From contig WJJQ01000019.1 in NCBI GenBank assembly GCA_014729615.1, positions 1-16,026 on the forward strand: a DNA stretch of 16,026 bases. Reading direction: 5' to 3'. This DNA is from Candidatus Peregrinibacteria bacterium. GTDB lineage: Bacteria > Patescibacteriota > Gracilibacteria > UBA1369. The notes beneath the pieces were generated by a model that ran no database searches, was not told the DNA's origin, and saw only the letters and a list, made by a program, of their open reading frames with translations. Shown here piece by piece: positions 1-6,854 of this stretch (position 1 is the first letter of the stretch; every line of letters starts with the position of its first letter). A program made the position numbers and the translations under genes.

Positions 1-80
1 AAATAAAACCTTCAGACAGTATTCTTTATGGAGATTTGAAGGAATTGCTTAATGCCATGGAAGCAAAAATTGAAGATTAA
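1..80 (+). CDS. 3' end of an unidentified protein-coding gene (partial)
   Basis: An open frame runs in from the window edge (codons in phase with base 3) and ends at TAA 78-80. It gives a C-terminal peptide of 25 residues, beginning IKPSDSILYGDLKELL and ending in a charged helix-like tail. I do not recognise the family. It converges on the ferredoxin-like gene, whose stop lies 15 bases further on, and no hairpin terminator is visible between them. The frame is supported only by being open and by its natural amino acid composition, so this could still be non-coding. Confidence 0.5.
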   Translation, partial: IKPSDSILYGDLKELLNAMEAKIED

Positions 81-95
81 AGTTTACTAATATTG

Positions 96-419
96 CTAAA
101 TATTCAACAAATCATCAATACTTTCAAGCCCGTTCCTTTCTTTTTTATTCTCTTTATTTTTTGGCATAAGATTACGTAATTTTTCCTCAAATTCATTTAT
201 ACTTAATCCGGTTTCGATTTTACCATCTATTAAAGTATTGGGTCCGAGCCCGCAAAATCCCAGGCATCCTGTGGTTTCAACGATTACGTCATCTTTTGGA
301 GATGGTCTGTCTGCTCTTGTACAGCAGGTTTTTTCGGCCGCTTTAATGTAATCGCGGGAAAAATTTTCAAGGCAATGACGACCGCAACAAATTTTTACAA
401 CCTTTTTATTTTCTGACAT
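96..419 (-). CDS. NuoE-like thioredoxin-fold [2Fe-2S] ferredoxin domain protein
   Basis: This 107-residue protein carries C11-x4-C16 and C52-x3-C56 with 35 residues between the pairs, the same spacing as the cluster ligands of the NuoE/HndA 24-kDa [2Fe-2S] family. The second pair sits in CLGFCGLGPN, typical of that family. It lacks the N-terminal helical domain of NuoE and has a charged tail after about residue 85. It is probably a small cytoplasmic electron carrier; the partner is unknown, since no other NADH dehydrogenase or hydrogenase subunit is in the window. Start ATG 417-419 lies about 15 nt downstream of the expected start site of a good promoter. Extra cysteines C12, C32 and C33 are not part of the motif. 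Family assignment is firm; role is inferred. Confidence 0.85.
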   Translation of the reverse strand: MSENKKVVKICCGRHCLENFSRDYIKAAEKTCCTRADRPSPKDDVIVETTGCLGFCGLGPNTLIDGKIETGLSINEFEEKLRNLMPKNKENKKERNGLESIDDLLNI

Positions 420-440
420 GCAATTTTTTTACAATAAGAA

Positions 441-469
441 AATATATAAAAAAACACACAAATTTTCAA
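441..469 (-). promoter_or_regulatory. Sigma-70-like promoter for the ferredoxin-like gene
   Basis: On the minus strand TTGAAA (464-469) and TATATT (441-446) are separated by 17 bases, a near-consensus pair. Transcription would start near 434, giving a leader of about 15 nt before the ATG at 419. Confidence 0.6.
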
Positions 470-476
470 GGCGCAC

Positions 477-505
477 TTCCCAAATAATGATAAAAGTGTT
501 ATAAT
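477..505 (+). promoter_or_regulatory. Sigma-70-like promoter for the first large secreted protein
   Basis: TTCCCA (477-482) and a perfect TATAAT (500-505) are 17 bases apart. The expected start near 512 gives a leader of about 18 nt with a weak AAGG at 519-522. It is back to back with the divergent promoter of the ferredoxin-like gene. Confidence 0.55.
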
Positions 506-529
506 TTAAAGATTATTTAAGGCAATTAA

Positions 530-1975
530 ATGCCAAAAAAACTCAAAATCCTAATACTATTGGTATTAATCATCGTATTAATACCTACAATTATAATGGC
601 AGCACCCCCTCCGGGAGCCACCACTGCGCCCTATACGGTTTCATATAGTGGTAAACTGGCCGATTCAGGAGGTACGCCTATTACAACCGGTCAAAATATT
701 AGATTCAGCATTTGGAGCGATAACGACGTAGACGCCTCAGATTACCTTGGTACGGGCGCAATCGACGTAAGCTCAACCGGATATGAGGGATGGCAGGAAA
801 CACATTCCATTACTCCCGACGCAAACGGAATTTTTCATGTTCAATTGGGTTCAATCAATACTTTGCCCAACTTCAACTCGTCAAATCACCTTTACGTGCA
901 AATAGAAGTCAAACCGGCGGGGGCTCCGGATACCGGTTATGAAGTGCTCGATCCCGATGGTAACACTGCCAATACCACCGACAGACACGCCATAAATTCA
1001 AGCATGTTCGCGGTCAATTCAGACACGGTGGACAATGCCGACACGGGTACGGATCCCGGAAATATTCCTGTTTTAACACCTTCCGGCACATTGCCGATTT
1101 CAACAATACCCGGGGGGACTGAATCAGATTTATTTATTATCGATTTCAATAACGACGCTACCGCTGCGGACAATATTGCCATTCAGTTTGGAGAATTGCT
1201 TGGTAAGATACTTGAATACGACTTAACAAACGGCTATTTCAACTTTAATGATTCGGTCAATGTAACAGGCGATTTATCGGTTACCGGAAGTTTTACAACG
1301 ACTGGGGGATTGGATTTCTCATCTGCAACAACCTTCAGTATTCGCGAAACAGCAGACGTCCTTACAGCCGATTGCGCGAGAGTTAATGAAATTATTCTGG
1401 ATACAACGGCAAATGTAATTTACAAATGTACAGCCATAGGAACGCCCGGTACATGGGTACCAACCGGTAGCAACACATCTCAGGCAAAATCCATTTATTT
1501 GCAACCCGAATATCCGAACGCGACCGTTTTTGCCGACCTTACCGACAACAAAGGCAAACTGGAATCCTCGTTTGTTGACACGGACGGTCAACCCGGAAAT
1601 GAAAATATCAATTTTTATCAATGGACTACCAGACAATCTTCAATGCAAGACATAGATATGATTATTCGTGTGGACTTGCCTCAAGGTTTCCAATCTTTTG
1701 ATACAAATCCTATTGAAATCGACTATAAAACTTTCGACACAAATACTTCAAACAACAAAGTTGACGTTTTTCTTGAAGATACTACCGGGACATCGGTATC
1801 TTTAAACAATTCAGCTGATCTCGTTTCATCCACATGGAATTCTTCAGTCATTACTTTCAACGGAGTCCCCACTTTCACTGCGGGAGAAGCAATTACTCTA
1901 AAAATAAAATTATCGGCAAACAATGCCGGCACGGCTCAAATAGGCCGTATCAGACTTAATATAATATCAACATAA
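530..1975 (+). CDS. Secreted beta-rich surface protein, member 1 of a tandem paralogue pair
   Basis: The 481-residue product starts with a signal peptide (KK, hydrophobic residues 7-22, likely cut after MA at 24). Residues ~34-160 form a domain beginning YTVSYSGKLADSGG, a style I recall from CPR surface or tail-fibre-like proteins. Residues ~240-260 contain a GDLSVTG repeat, and ~270-310 an Ile/Trp-rich patch with cysteines C282 and C300 followed by GTPGTW. Residues ~320-481 are a C-terminal domain starting at LQPEYP and containing NKGKLES, NFYQWTT and QDID. The last two parts recur in the next gene, including the C-x17-C pair, which may form a disulphide outside the cell. No catalytic motif is visible. 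It probably serves as a cell-surface or appendage component. Only 33 bases separate it from its paralogue, so co-transcription is likely. Confidence 0.75.
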   Translation: MPKKLKILILLVLIIVLIPTIIMAAPPPGATTAPYTVSYSGKLADSGGTPITTGQNIRFSIWSDNDVDASDYLGTGAIDVSSTGYEGWQETHSITPDANGIFHVQLGSINTLPNFNSSNHLYVQIEVKPAGAPDTGYEVLDPDGNTANTTDRHAINSSMFAVNSDTVDNADTGTDPGNIPVLTPSGTLPISTIPGGTESDLFIIDFNNDATAADNIAIQFGELLGKILEYDLTNGYFNFNDSVNVTGDLSVTGSFTTTGGLDFSSATTFSIRETADVLTADCARVNEIILDTTANVIYKCTAIGTPGTWVPTGSNTSQAKSIYLQPEYPNATVFADLTDNKGKLESSFVDTDGQPGNENINFYQWTTRQSSMQDIDMIIRVDLPQGFQSFDTNPIEIDYKTFDTNTSNNKVDVFLEDTTGTSVSLNNSADLVSSTWNSSVITFNGVPTFTAGEAITLKIKLSANNAGTAQIGRIRLNIIST

Positions 1976-1984
1976 ATTCATATA

Positions 1985-1990
1985 TATAAT
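1985..1990 (+). promoter_or_regulatory. Possible -10 box in front of the second paralogue
   Basis: TATAAT at 1985-1990 within an alternating TA tract lies 19 bases before the ATG at 2009. No -35 is recognisable at 16-18 bases upstream. It could be an internal promoter of a two-gene operon or a chance match in AT-rich DNA. Confidence 0.3.
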
Positions 1991-2008
1991 TTTTAACCAA
2001 AAATAAAT

Positions 2009-3436
2009 ATGAAAAAAACAATGTTAAAAACGCTGGCAATTACCATTATTGCCACAACAGTACTGGCGCAAACCGCCGGTGCCAGAATTCTGTTTCAGGA
2101 TGACGACTTTGACGACGTTTATTCTGACGGAATACTTTTGGATTCAGACGGTTCGGGATCCGTAAACACTGAAATCCAGTTTGGTAATGATGCGATTCCC
2201 GCTGAAAACGGTGTAATTGAATGGGATATCGTCACCAACTCTTTCAATTTCACAACCGGTGACGGTACAGATACAACTGTAAATGTTGATGGTGACCTAA
2301 ACGTTTCCGGTGACCTTGATATCACTAATTTGACTCCAACCGGAGTGGTCGATTTAACGGGCGCTACATCTGTACAACTTAAAGAAACATCTGATCACAC
2401 AACTGAAGCTTGTACAGTTATCGGTGAAGTGATTTTCAACACAGCAAATAATAATTTATATGCTTGTACTGTTGTTGGGACTCCCGGTACATGGGCGCAA
2501 ATCAGTCAAGAAACACTGGACGAAGCATATGCCGCCGACAATGACGGTACAATTACAACAAACAACGGCAACTTCGGTGTTGACGCAGGTACAGGTTCAA
2601 TAGATTTCGACAGTTCGGCTTTCGATTTAACAACAACCGGCAATGCGACAATTGGTACAGGTGGCAGTTTTTCCGTTACAAGTGGAGGAACGGTAACATT
2701 TACCGACGCTAATATTACAGGCGTTCAGTTATCGGTTGCCGACACTGCCTGGACAGGTACGTTTGCTACAGTTGGTATTGTTGATAACATGAACGATTTA
2801 AGGGAAGACGTTGACCTTTTCTACTCTACTGCAAACGGTGAAGGAGCAAGTCTTGTTGGAATTGACTCAACAGCTACTTATACAAACTTTTCTCCTTTAA
2901 GTAATGATGTTCAGTCCGCGCTTGAAGCGATTGATCTTGCTTTAGGATCCACAAACAATGCTAGAAATGAAGTGCTTGTGTTTAATCCTGAATATCCCGA
3001 CGCTGTAGTTCATCAAGATTTGACCAACAACAAAGGTAAACTTGAATCGGAATTCGACACATTGAATGACGTTAATTTTTATAGATGGACTACAAAAAAA
3101 CCATCCGCGCAAGACATTGATGTCAGATTCAGATTCCCTTTACCAAGTGACTTTAATGACATTAACGATTTCACAATTGATTACAGACTGGGAAATGCCG
3201 CTGAAGACCAAGTTGATGTTACTGTCAGAAATGCAACGGACGATGACATTTGCGGAACTGTTTCAGGTACAACAGTTGGAGGGTGGCAAACAGCTACTAT
3301 TGCTGAAGCTACTCTTGAAGGAGGATGCGTATTTGATCCGGAAGATTTGATTGAAGTGTCTGCCAAATTAACTACCGATAACTCTGCGTCAGCCAGAGCG
3401 GAAGTTGGAAGTGTTTCTATAGGATACGACAACTAA
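2009..3436 (+). CDS. Secreted beta-rich surface protein, member 2 of the tandem paralogue pair
   Basis: This 475-residue product has a signal peptide (MKKTMLKTLAI, then hydrophobic to ~20, likely cut after AGA near 25). It lacks the N-terminal ~130-residue domain of its neighbour. Residues ~50-165 match the middle of that protein: GND, NVDGDLNVSGDL, the paired cysteines C135-x17-C153 and GTPGTW. A Gly/Thr-rich segment (~165-310) is its own. The C-terminal domain (~321-475; FNPEYP, NKGKLES, NFYRWTT, QDIDV, FTIDYR) matches residues ~322-481 of member 1, with an additional cysteine pair C415/C440. The ATG has an A-rich leader with no Shine-Dalgarno. A strong terminator follows 11 bases after the stop. 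Function is unknown; an extracellular structural or adhesive role is inferred. Confidence 0.75.
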   Translation: MKKTMLKTLAITIIATTVLAQTAGARILFQDDDFDDVYSDGILLDSDGSGSVNTEIQFGNDAIPAENGVIEWDIVTNSFNFTTGDGTDTTVNVDGDLNVSGDLDITNLTPTGVVDLTGATSVQLKETSDHTTEACTVIGEVIFNTANNNLYACTVVGTPGTWAQISQETLDEAYAADNDGTITTNNGNFGVDAGTGSIDFDSSAFDLTTTGNATIGTGGSFSVTSGGTVTFTDANITGVQLSVADTAWTGTFATVGIVDNMNDLREDVDLFYSTANGEGASLVGIDSTATYTNFSPLSNDVQSALEAIDLALGSTNNARNEVLVFNPEYPDAVVHQDLTNNKGKLESEFDTLNDVNFYRWTTKKPSAQDIDVRFRFPLPSDFNDINDFTIDYRLGNAAEDQVDVTVRNATDDDICGTVSGTTVGGWQTATIAEATLEGGCVFDPEDLIEVSAKLTTDNSASARAEVGSVSIGYDN

Positions 3437-3447
3437 TGGATAATTTT

Positions 3448-3490
3448 AAAAAGTCCCGCGGCTTTTATAAAGCTGCGGGGCTTTTTCTTT
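3448..3490 (+). terminator. Rho-independent terminator after the paralogue pair
   Basis: An 18-base arm (3448-3465) pairs with 3469-3486 around a 3-base loop; 16 positions are Watson-Crick and two are G-T wobbles. The core is GC-rich (CCCGCGGC with GCTGCGGGG) and the right arm runs into a T-rich tract. Arms beginning with A5 and ending with T5 are typical of strong terminators, here possibly bidirectional. Confidence 0.9.
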
Positions 3491-3504
3491 GAAACAAAAT
3501 CCCT

Positions 3505-3520
3505 TATAATCAGTTATAAT
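3505..3520 (+). promoter_or_regulatory. Tandem -10 boxes for the SLH protein gene
   Basis: Two perfect TATAAT hexamers lie 10 bases apart, at 3505-3510 and 3515-3520, just after the terminator. The nearest -35-like element is TTGAAA at 3489-3494, which is 10 or 20 bases away, so its pairing is poor. The downstream box would give a leader of about 15 nt to the ATG at 3542. Confidence 0.45.
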
Positions 3521-3541
3521 GATTAGCATTATTACAAATCT

Positions 3542-4510
3542 ATGAAAAAATTATTCACATTTCTTTCCGTTTTCTTACTTGTCATTTTTAGCGCCGGGAC
3601 TTCATTGGCACAATTTAATGACCTTGCGAACACGCATCCCAATTACGTTGCGATTACTTATTTAAATGAAGAAGGAGTCATAAATGGATACCCCGACAAC
3701 ACCTATCAACCCGAGAAACTGGTAAACCGTGTAGAAGCTTTAAAAGTAATATTAGAGGGTAATAGTATTGAAATAAACGATCCTGAAAGCACAAATTTCA
3801 CCGATGTGAATCTTGCCGATTGGTTTACAAAGTATATTGAAACCGCGAAAGGACTTGGCATTGTCGAAGGTAATCCCGACGGCTCTTTCGCTCCCGGAAG
3901 AGACGTGATTAAAGCCGAGTTTTTAAAAATGCTCTTAATGACGAATCATTTTAAAAAAGAAAAATGGGAAGCAATGTCACTTTTCAACGACATTCCCGAA
4001 AATGAATGGTATACACCCTATATGAATTACGCCGGGCAAGCTGGTTTAATTATGAAAGATGAAGATGGTAATTTGAATCCCGCCGAAAAATTAAACAGAG
4101 GAGAAGTCGCTGAAATTATGTATTTAATGACGGTTATTTTACATGCCGACGACACTCAATTTTTAGTTAATCAAGCCGAAAGACAAATGGCCCAAATAGA
4201 TTTGTATATAGACAGCAATAATCCATCAGCCGCCAAAAGAGCGGCCGAATTGGCGGTAGACATGACTCAACAGGCCTACAAAAATTTACCCGAAGATTCA
4301 GTAGTTATAGGTGCCGCTAAAATTGCGCGTGCTTATGATTTTGTAATGAACGCGTTCATTTCAGCGGTTGCCGGTGATGATGAAGCCGCCAAAGATTGGG
4401 CGAACCAGGCCAAAGAAAAGGCCGACGAGGCAATTGCGGTCAATCAAGATGTTAAGACGCTTGCGGAGCACGTAAAAAACAGAGCGGACGAGATCCTTTC
4501 TCAATTGTAG
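3542..4510 (+). CDS. S-layer homology (SLH) domain protein with helical C-terminal region
   Basis: The 322-residue product has a signal peptide (MKKLFTF, hydrophobic 4-18, likely cut after SLA at 23). Three SLH repeats follow: ~25-71 (FNDLANTHPNYVAITYL, GVINGYPDNTY), ~86-133 (FTDVNLADWFTKYIETA, GNPDGSFAPGR) and ~147-200 (FNDIPENEWYTPYMNYA, LNRGEVAEIMYLM). SLH triplets usually bind secondary cell-wall polymers and anchor proteins at the surface. Residues ~205-322 are Ala/Glu/Lys-rich and helical, resembling a tetratricopeptide-like bundle, though no clear TPR consensus is visible. It is transcribed separately from the paralogue pair, with a terminator and tandem -10 boxes in between. A likely role is wall anchoring or envelope organisation. 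Confidence 0.88.
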   Translation: MKKLFTFLSVFLLVIFSAGTSLAQFNDLANTHPNYVAITYLNEEGVINGYPDNTYQPEKLVNRVEALKVILEGNSIEINDPESTNFTDVNLADWFTKYIETAKGLGIVEGNPDGSFAPGRDVIKAEFLKMLLMTNHFKKEKWEAMSLFNDIPENEWYTPYMNYAGQAGLIMKDEDGNLNPAEKLNRGEVAEIMYLMTVILHADDTQFLVNQAERQMAQIDLYIDSNNPSAAKRAAELAVDMTQQAYKNLPEDSVVIGAAKIARAYDFVMNAFISAVAGDDEAAKDWANQAKEKADEAIAVNQDVKTLAEHVKNRADEILSQL

Positions 4511-4612
4511 CTGATTTTTGGCGATAGCCTTATTAAAAGCTCTGGCACAGTTTATATAAAAAATATATAAATTATGCTAGTGAGACAAAAGGTACCCTAA
4601 AAAACGCTTTTT

Positions 4613-4655
4613 CGGTTTGCAATTATCATTAAACCGATGCCTTTTTGCATTTTTT
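4613..4655 (+). terminator. Weak candidate terminator after the SLH gene
   Basis: CGGTTT (4613-4618) pairs perfectly with AAACCG (4631-4636) around a 12-base loop. It is followed by T5 at 4641-4645 and T6 at 4650-4655. The stem is only 6 bp and the U-tracts are offset, so it may not terminate efficiently. Confidence 0.35.
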
Positions 4656-4656
4656 A

Positions 4657-4665
4657 TGGTATAAT
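4657..4665 (+). promoter_or_regulatory. Extended -10 promoter for the Pro-rich anchored protein
   Basis: TGGTATAAT at 4657-4665 fits the extended -10 consensus TGnTATAAT, which can work without a good -35. Transcription would start near 4672, about 25 nt before the ATG at 4697. The leader is A-rich with no Shine-Dalgarno. Confidence 0.6.
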
Positions 4666-4696
4666 AGTGTGATAAACAAAACCAAAATAAACACAA

Positions 4697-5536
4697 ATGG
4701 TACCCCGAAAAATAACTGCGATATTTGCATTTCTTTGCGTTCTTCTGGCGAATGCGCAGTTGGTGCATGCTCAAATGGGGCAAAGCGCAAGTTACTCGCT
4801 TGAAGTAGCAGACACAACAAACTCGGGCTCCACAGGCGAATCAGCTAATTATAAAAGTGACTCGATTATTGGTGATCAGCTCGATGGCAAAAGCCAAAGT
4901 GACAGCTACACTCTATGTTCGGGCTTTATTGAAGAAACCTCTTCCGGATGTGAACAAATCTCATCACCTCCTCCTCCCCCACCTCCTCCCCCACCCCCCT
5001 CCGGCGGTGGCGGTGGCGGCGGTTCAGCGGGCGGAAGGCCTGATCCTCCCACTCCGATCGATCCTGTTGAAATACCCGAGCCGGAACCGGATCCCGTGCC
5101 CGTACCTGAACCAACTCCCGAGCCGGAACCGACAATCCCGCCTTTTGTTGAAGAACCCGAGCCGGAGCCAACCTCTTCGCCACAGCCAACACCGTCACCC
5201 ATTATTCCCGAACTGCGACCCGCGGCTCCCGAACCACCTGCTCCGGATTTAATAACACCTATAACTGCACCAATTTTTATTAATCCAATTGGACAAATTA
5301 ATTCATACGCCACGCAACTGTTCTTGGAAACGCCTTATGATGAACCATATTGTGGAGGACGTATTTGCTATGGCGTGCCATCTTCTTATAGCGTGAAATT
5401 AAGATCTGCCGCGCCTGAATATCTGGCCTCTGCGCAGTCAGAACCTGTTAGTTTGCCTTCTATTCCTTTGGCGATATTAATAATTACAGCGCTCACATTA
5501 TTTATTTCGCTTTATAAAGGAGAACGATTTAAATAG
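4697..5536 (+). CDS. Exported Pro/Gly-rich protein with C-terminal membrane anchor
   Basis: The 279-residue product has a signal peptide (MVPRK, hydrophobic 7-20, likely cut after VHA at 25). Residues ~27-80 form a short domain (SASYSLE, ESANYKSDSIIGDQ, SDSYTLCSGF) of the kind I recall from CPR extracellular proteins. An extended linker follows: eleven prolines (91-101), seven glycines (103-109), then EPEP-type repeats to ~185. A second small region (~195-245) has C219 and C224. Residues ~256-272 form a transmembrane helix followed by the basic tail KGERFK, as in C-terminally anchored or sorted proteins, but no LPXTG or PEP motif is present. It probably stands off the membrane on a stiff linker. 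The family is not recognised. Confidence 0.75.
   Translation: MVPRKITAIFAFLCVLLANAQLVHAQMGQSASYSLEVADTTNSGSTGESANYKSDSIIGDQLDGKSQSDSYTLCSGFIEETSSGCEQISSPPPPPPPPPPPSGGGGGGGSAGGRPDPPTPIDPVEIPEPEPDPVPVPEPTPEPEPTIPPFVEEPEPEPTSSPQPTPSPIIPELRPAAPEPPAPDLITPITAPIFINPIGQINSYATQLFLETPYDEPYCGGRICYGVPSSYSVKLRSAAPEYLASAQSEPVSLPSIPLAILIITALTLFISLYKGERFK
4966..5025 (+). repeat. Pro/Gly-coding low-complexity tract with strong strand asymmetry
   Basis: About 34 bases (4968-5001) are almost pure pyrimidine on the + strand, with only isolated A interruptions, and include two near-identical CCTCCTCCCCCAC units. A GGCGGTGGC-type glycine tract follows. It encodes the P11 and G7 runs of the anchored protein and is prone to slippage. 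Confidence 0.75.
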
Positions 5537-5546
5537 AAATAAAAAC

Positions 5547-5577
5547 TTGTAATAGTTATTATAACGATTCGTATAAA
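5547..5577 (+). promoter_or_regulatory. Possible promoter for the small helical exported protein
   Basis: TTGTAA (5547-5552) and TATAAA (5572-5577) are 19 bases apart, slightly long for sigma-70. The expected start site near 5584 leaves a very short leader for the ATG at 5592 and about 35 nt for the ATG at 5619. Confidence 0.4.
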
Positions 5578-5591
5578 TAGACAGTTCGCGA

Positions 5592-6071
5592 ATGTTATTA
5601 TTCATAATTAAAAAAAGCATGATTTCAAGAAATAAATTAATTGCGGCGGGAATATCATTGGCTGCAATAACTGCGTTATCTGTACCGGCTCTGATGGTTT
5701 CAGCGCAAACCGATAATGTCCAAAAACAAAGTGGTATGGAACAACAAATTAATTGGGAAGAATCCGATTTCGAAGAAATTCAAAGCCACATACTTGAAAG
5801 GCTGGATTCTCAAATCGGCAATCTTCAAGAACATCGAAATGAAGTTGCTGCCGCGCAAAGTAAAGATGATTTACTTAACATCAAAAAAGAAAACATGAAG
5901 GAACGGCTCAATGAGTTGTCGATCAATATAGATGGAGCGTCATCACCTGAAGAACTGAGACAAATTCAAAAACAGAATTTTCATGGAGCAAAAAAAGGCC
6001 TGAAACAAGGCATTAAAGAAGCACGAGAATGGAGACGGCAAAATGGACCCATATTTAATTCCGAGTCTTAA
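5592..6071 (+). CDS. Small exported helical protein, unknown family
   Basis: The longest frame gives 159 residues, but a second ATG at 5619 (residue 10) begins a more conventional signal peptide: MISRNK, then a hydrophobic stretch, likely cut after VSA at 38. I therefore favour the 5619 start (150 residues). The mature part is Gln/Glu/Lys-rich and almost wholly helical, with heptad-like leucines (ILERLDSQIGNLQEHRNEV), suggesting a coiled coil. There is no cysteine and no catalytic motif. It is roughly CpxP/Spy-like in size and character, but the LTxxQ motifs of that family are absent, so I leave it unassigned. It is the last gene of the exported-protein block and is followed by a terminator. 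Confidence 0.7.
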   Translation: MLLFIIKKSMISRNKLIAAGISLAAITALSVPALMVSAQTDNVQKQSGMEQQINWEESDFEEIQSHILERLDSQIGNLQEHRNEVAAAQSKDDLLNIKKENMKERLNELSINIDGASSPEELRQIQKQNFHGAKKGLKQGIKEAREWRRQNGPIFNSES

Positions 6072-6097
6072 TTGGGGGTTAAGACACCCGCGTTTCG

Positions 6098-6134
6098 CCC
6101 CGCTCCCTTTACAATAATAGGGTGCGGGGTATTT
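6098..6134 (+). terminator. Hairpin terminator between convergent genes
   Basis: CCCCGCTCCCT (6098-6108) pairs with AGGGTGCGGGG (6119-6129) around a 10-base loop, with one T-T mismatch. It is followed by TATTTTAATT. The T-rich side lies on the + strand, so it mainly ends the exported-protein block; on the minus strand no U-tract follows. Confidence 0.75.
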
Positions 6135-6778
6135 TAATTGTATTGCGCACGGCCTTGTAAAGCCCGCGATAAAGTTATTTCATCCGCGTAATCCAGGTCA
6201 CCGCCCACGGGTAAGCCCCGCGCTATTCTAGTAATTTTTATGTCAAAAGGTACAAGCTTTTTCATTAAGTAAAGCGCGGTTGTTTCACCTTCCATGCCCG
6301 GGTTTGTAGCCAGAATAACTTCGATTTCTTTATTTTCATCCTCTATCGAAGGTAAAGCATCTTCTCCTTTTAATTGATGAATTCTTTCCAGCAATTCGGC
6401 CATTTTTAAATGTTCGGGGCCGATTCCGTCTACCGGCGATAAAGCTCCATGTAATACATGGTAAACCCCTTTGAACTCACCTGTTTTTTCAAGAGCTACA
6501 ACGTCAAGAATTTCTTCCACAACGCAAATTTGGCGCGCTTCGCGCGCCCCATCCACACATATTTTACACAAGTTATCTTCTGACAAATTCCAGCATTTAC
6601 CGCAAAATTGAATCCCTTTTTTCAAATTGTTCACGGCATCGGCCAGGCCCTGAATCCTTTTTTCGGGAGAATGCAACAAATGCATGGCCAGACGCTGAGC
6701 CGATTTGGGCCCAATGCTTGGCAGTTTTGAAAACTCATCCACCAGGTCCTGAATTGATTTTGGTAAAAATGAAGACAT
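6134..6778 (-). CDS. recR: Recombination mediator protein RecR
   Basis: RecR works with RecO/RecF to load RecA at single-strand gaps. Start choice: an upstream in-frame ATG at 6808 would add ten residues, but ATG 6778 gives MSSFLPKSIQDL, matches usual RecR N-termini and has AAGG nine bases upstream, so I use it (214 residues; family usually about 200). Numbering from 6778: helix-hairpin-helix LPSIGPKSAQRLA (~19-31), a C4 zinc finger (C59, C62, C71, C74 in FCGKCWNLSEDNLCKIC), then a TOPRIM domain with VVEEILDV and ATNPGMEGETTALYL. The conserved C-terminal ARGLPVGGDLDYADEITLSRAL is intact. No key residue is missing. dnaX or ybaB, frequent neighbours in other bacteria, are not adjacent; the gene stands alone, divergent from an unknown gene. 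Confidence 0.97.
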   Translation of the reverse strand: MSSFLPKSIQDLVDEFSKLPSIGPKSAQRLAMHLLHSPEKRIQGLADAVNNLKKGIQFCGKCWNLSEDNLCKICVDGAREARQICVVEEILDVVALEKTGEFKGVYHVLHGALSPVDGIGPEHLKMAELLERIHQLKGEDALPSIEDENKEIEVILATNPGMEGETTALYLMKKLVPFDIKITRIARGLPVGGDLDYADEITLSRALQGRAQYN

Positions 6779-6801
6779 CAAACACAACCTTACATATATT
6801 A

Positions 6802-6830
6802 TTGACAAAAGTCCATATTAAAGGCATACT
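6802..6830 (+). promoter_or_regulatory. Sigma-70-like promoter for the unknown 307-aa protein
   Basis: A perfect TTGACA -35 (6802-6807) lies 17 bases before CATACT (6825-6830). Transcription would start near 6837, 18 nt before the ATG at 6855. The leader ends in A8 with no Shine-Dalgarno. Confidence 0.6.
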
Positions 6831-6854
6831 GCGCCCTCAATTTAACCAAAAAAA

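Noticed and set aside
3066..3350. Internal + strand frame of 94 codons within the second paralogue
   Set aside because: It lies in a shifted frame inside a domain conserved between two paralogues; no start signal or recognisable domain.
4551..4571. AT-only inverted repeat (TTTATATA with TATATAAA) after the SLH gene
   Set aside because: The stem has no GC pair and no U-tract follows, so it is unlikely to terminate; such palindromes are expected by chance in AT-rich gaps.
4906..5313. Minus-strand open frame of Gly/Ser repeats opposite the Pro-rich protein
   Set aside because: It is the complement of the Pro/Glu repeat tract; the composition is a mirror of that repeat, and the + frame has a promoter, signal peptide and membrane anchor.
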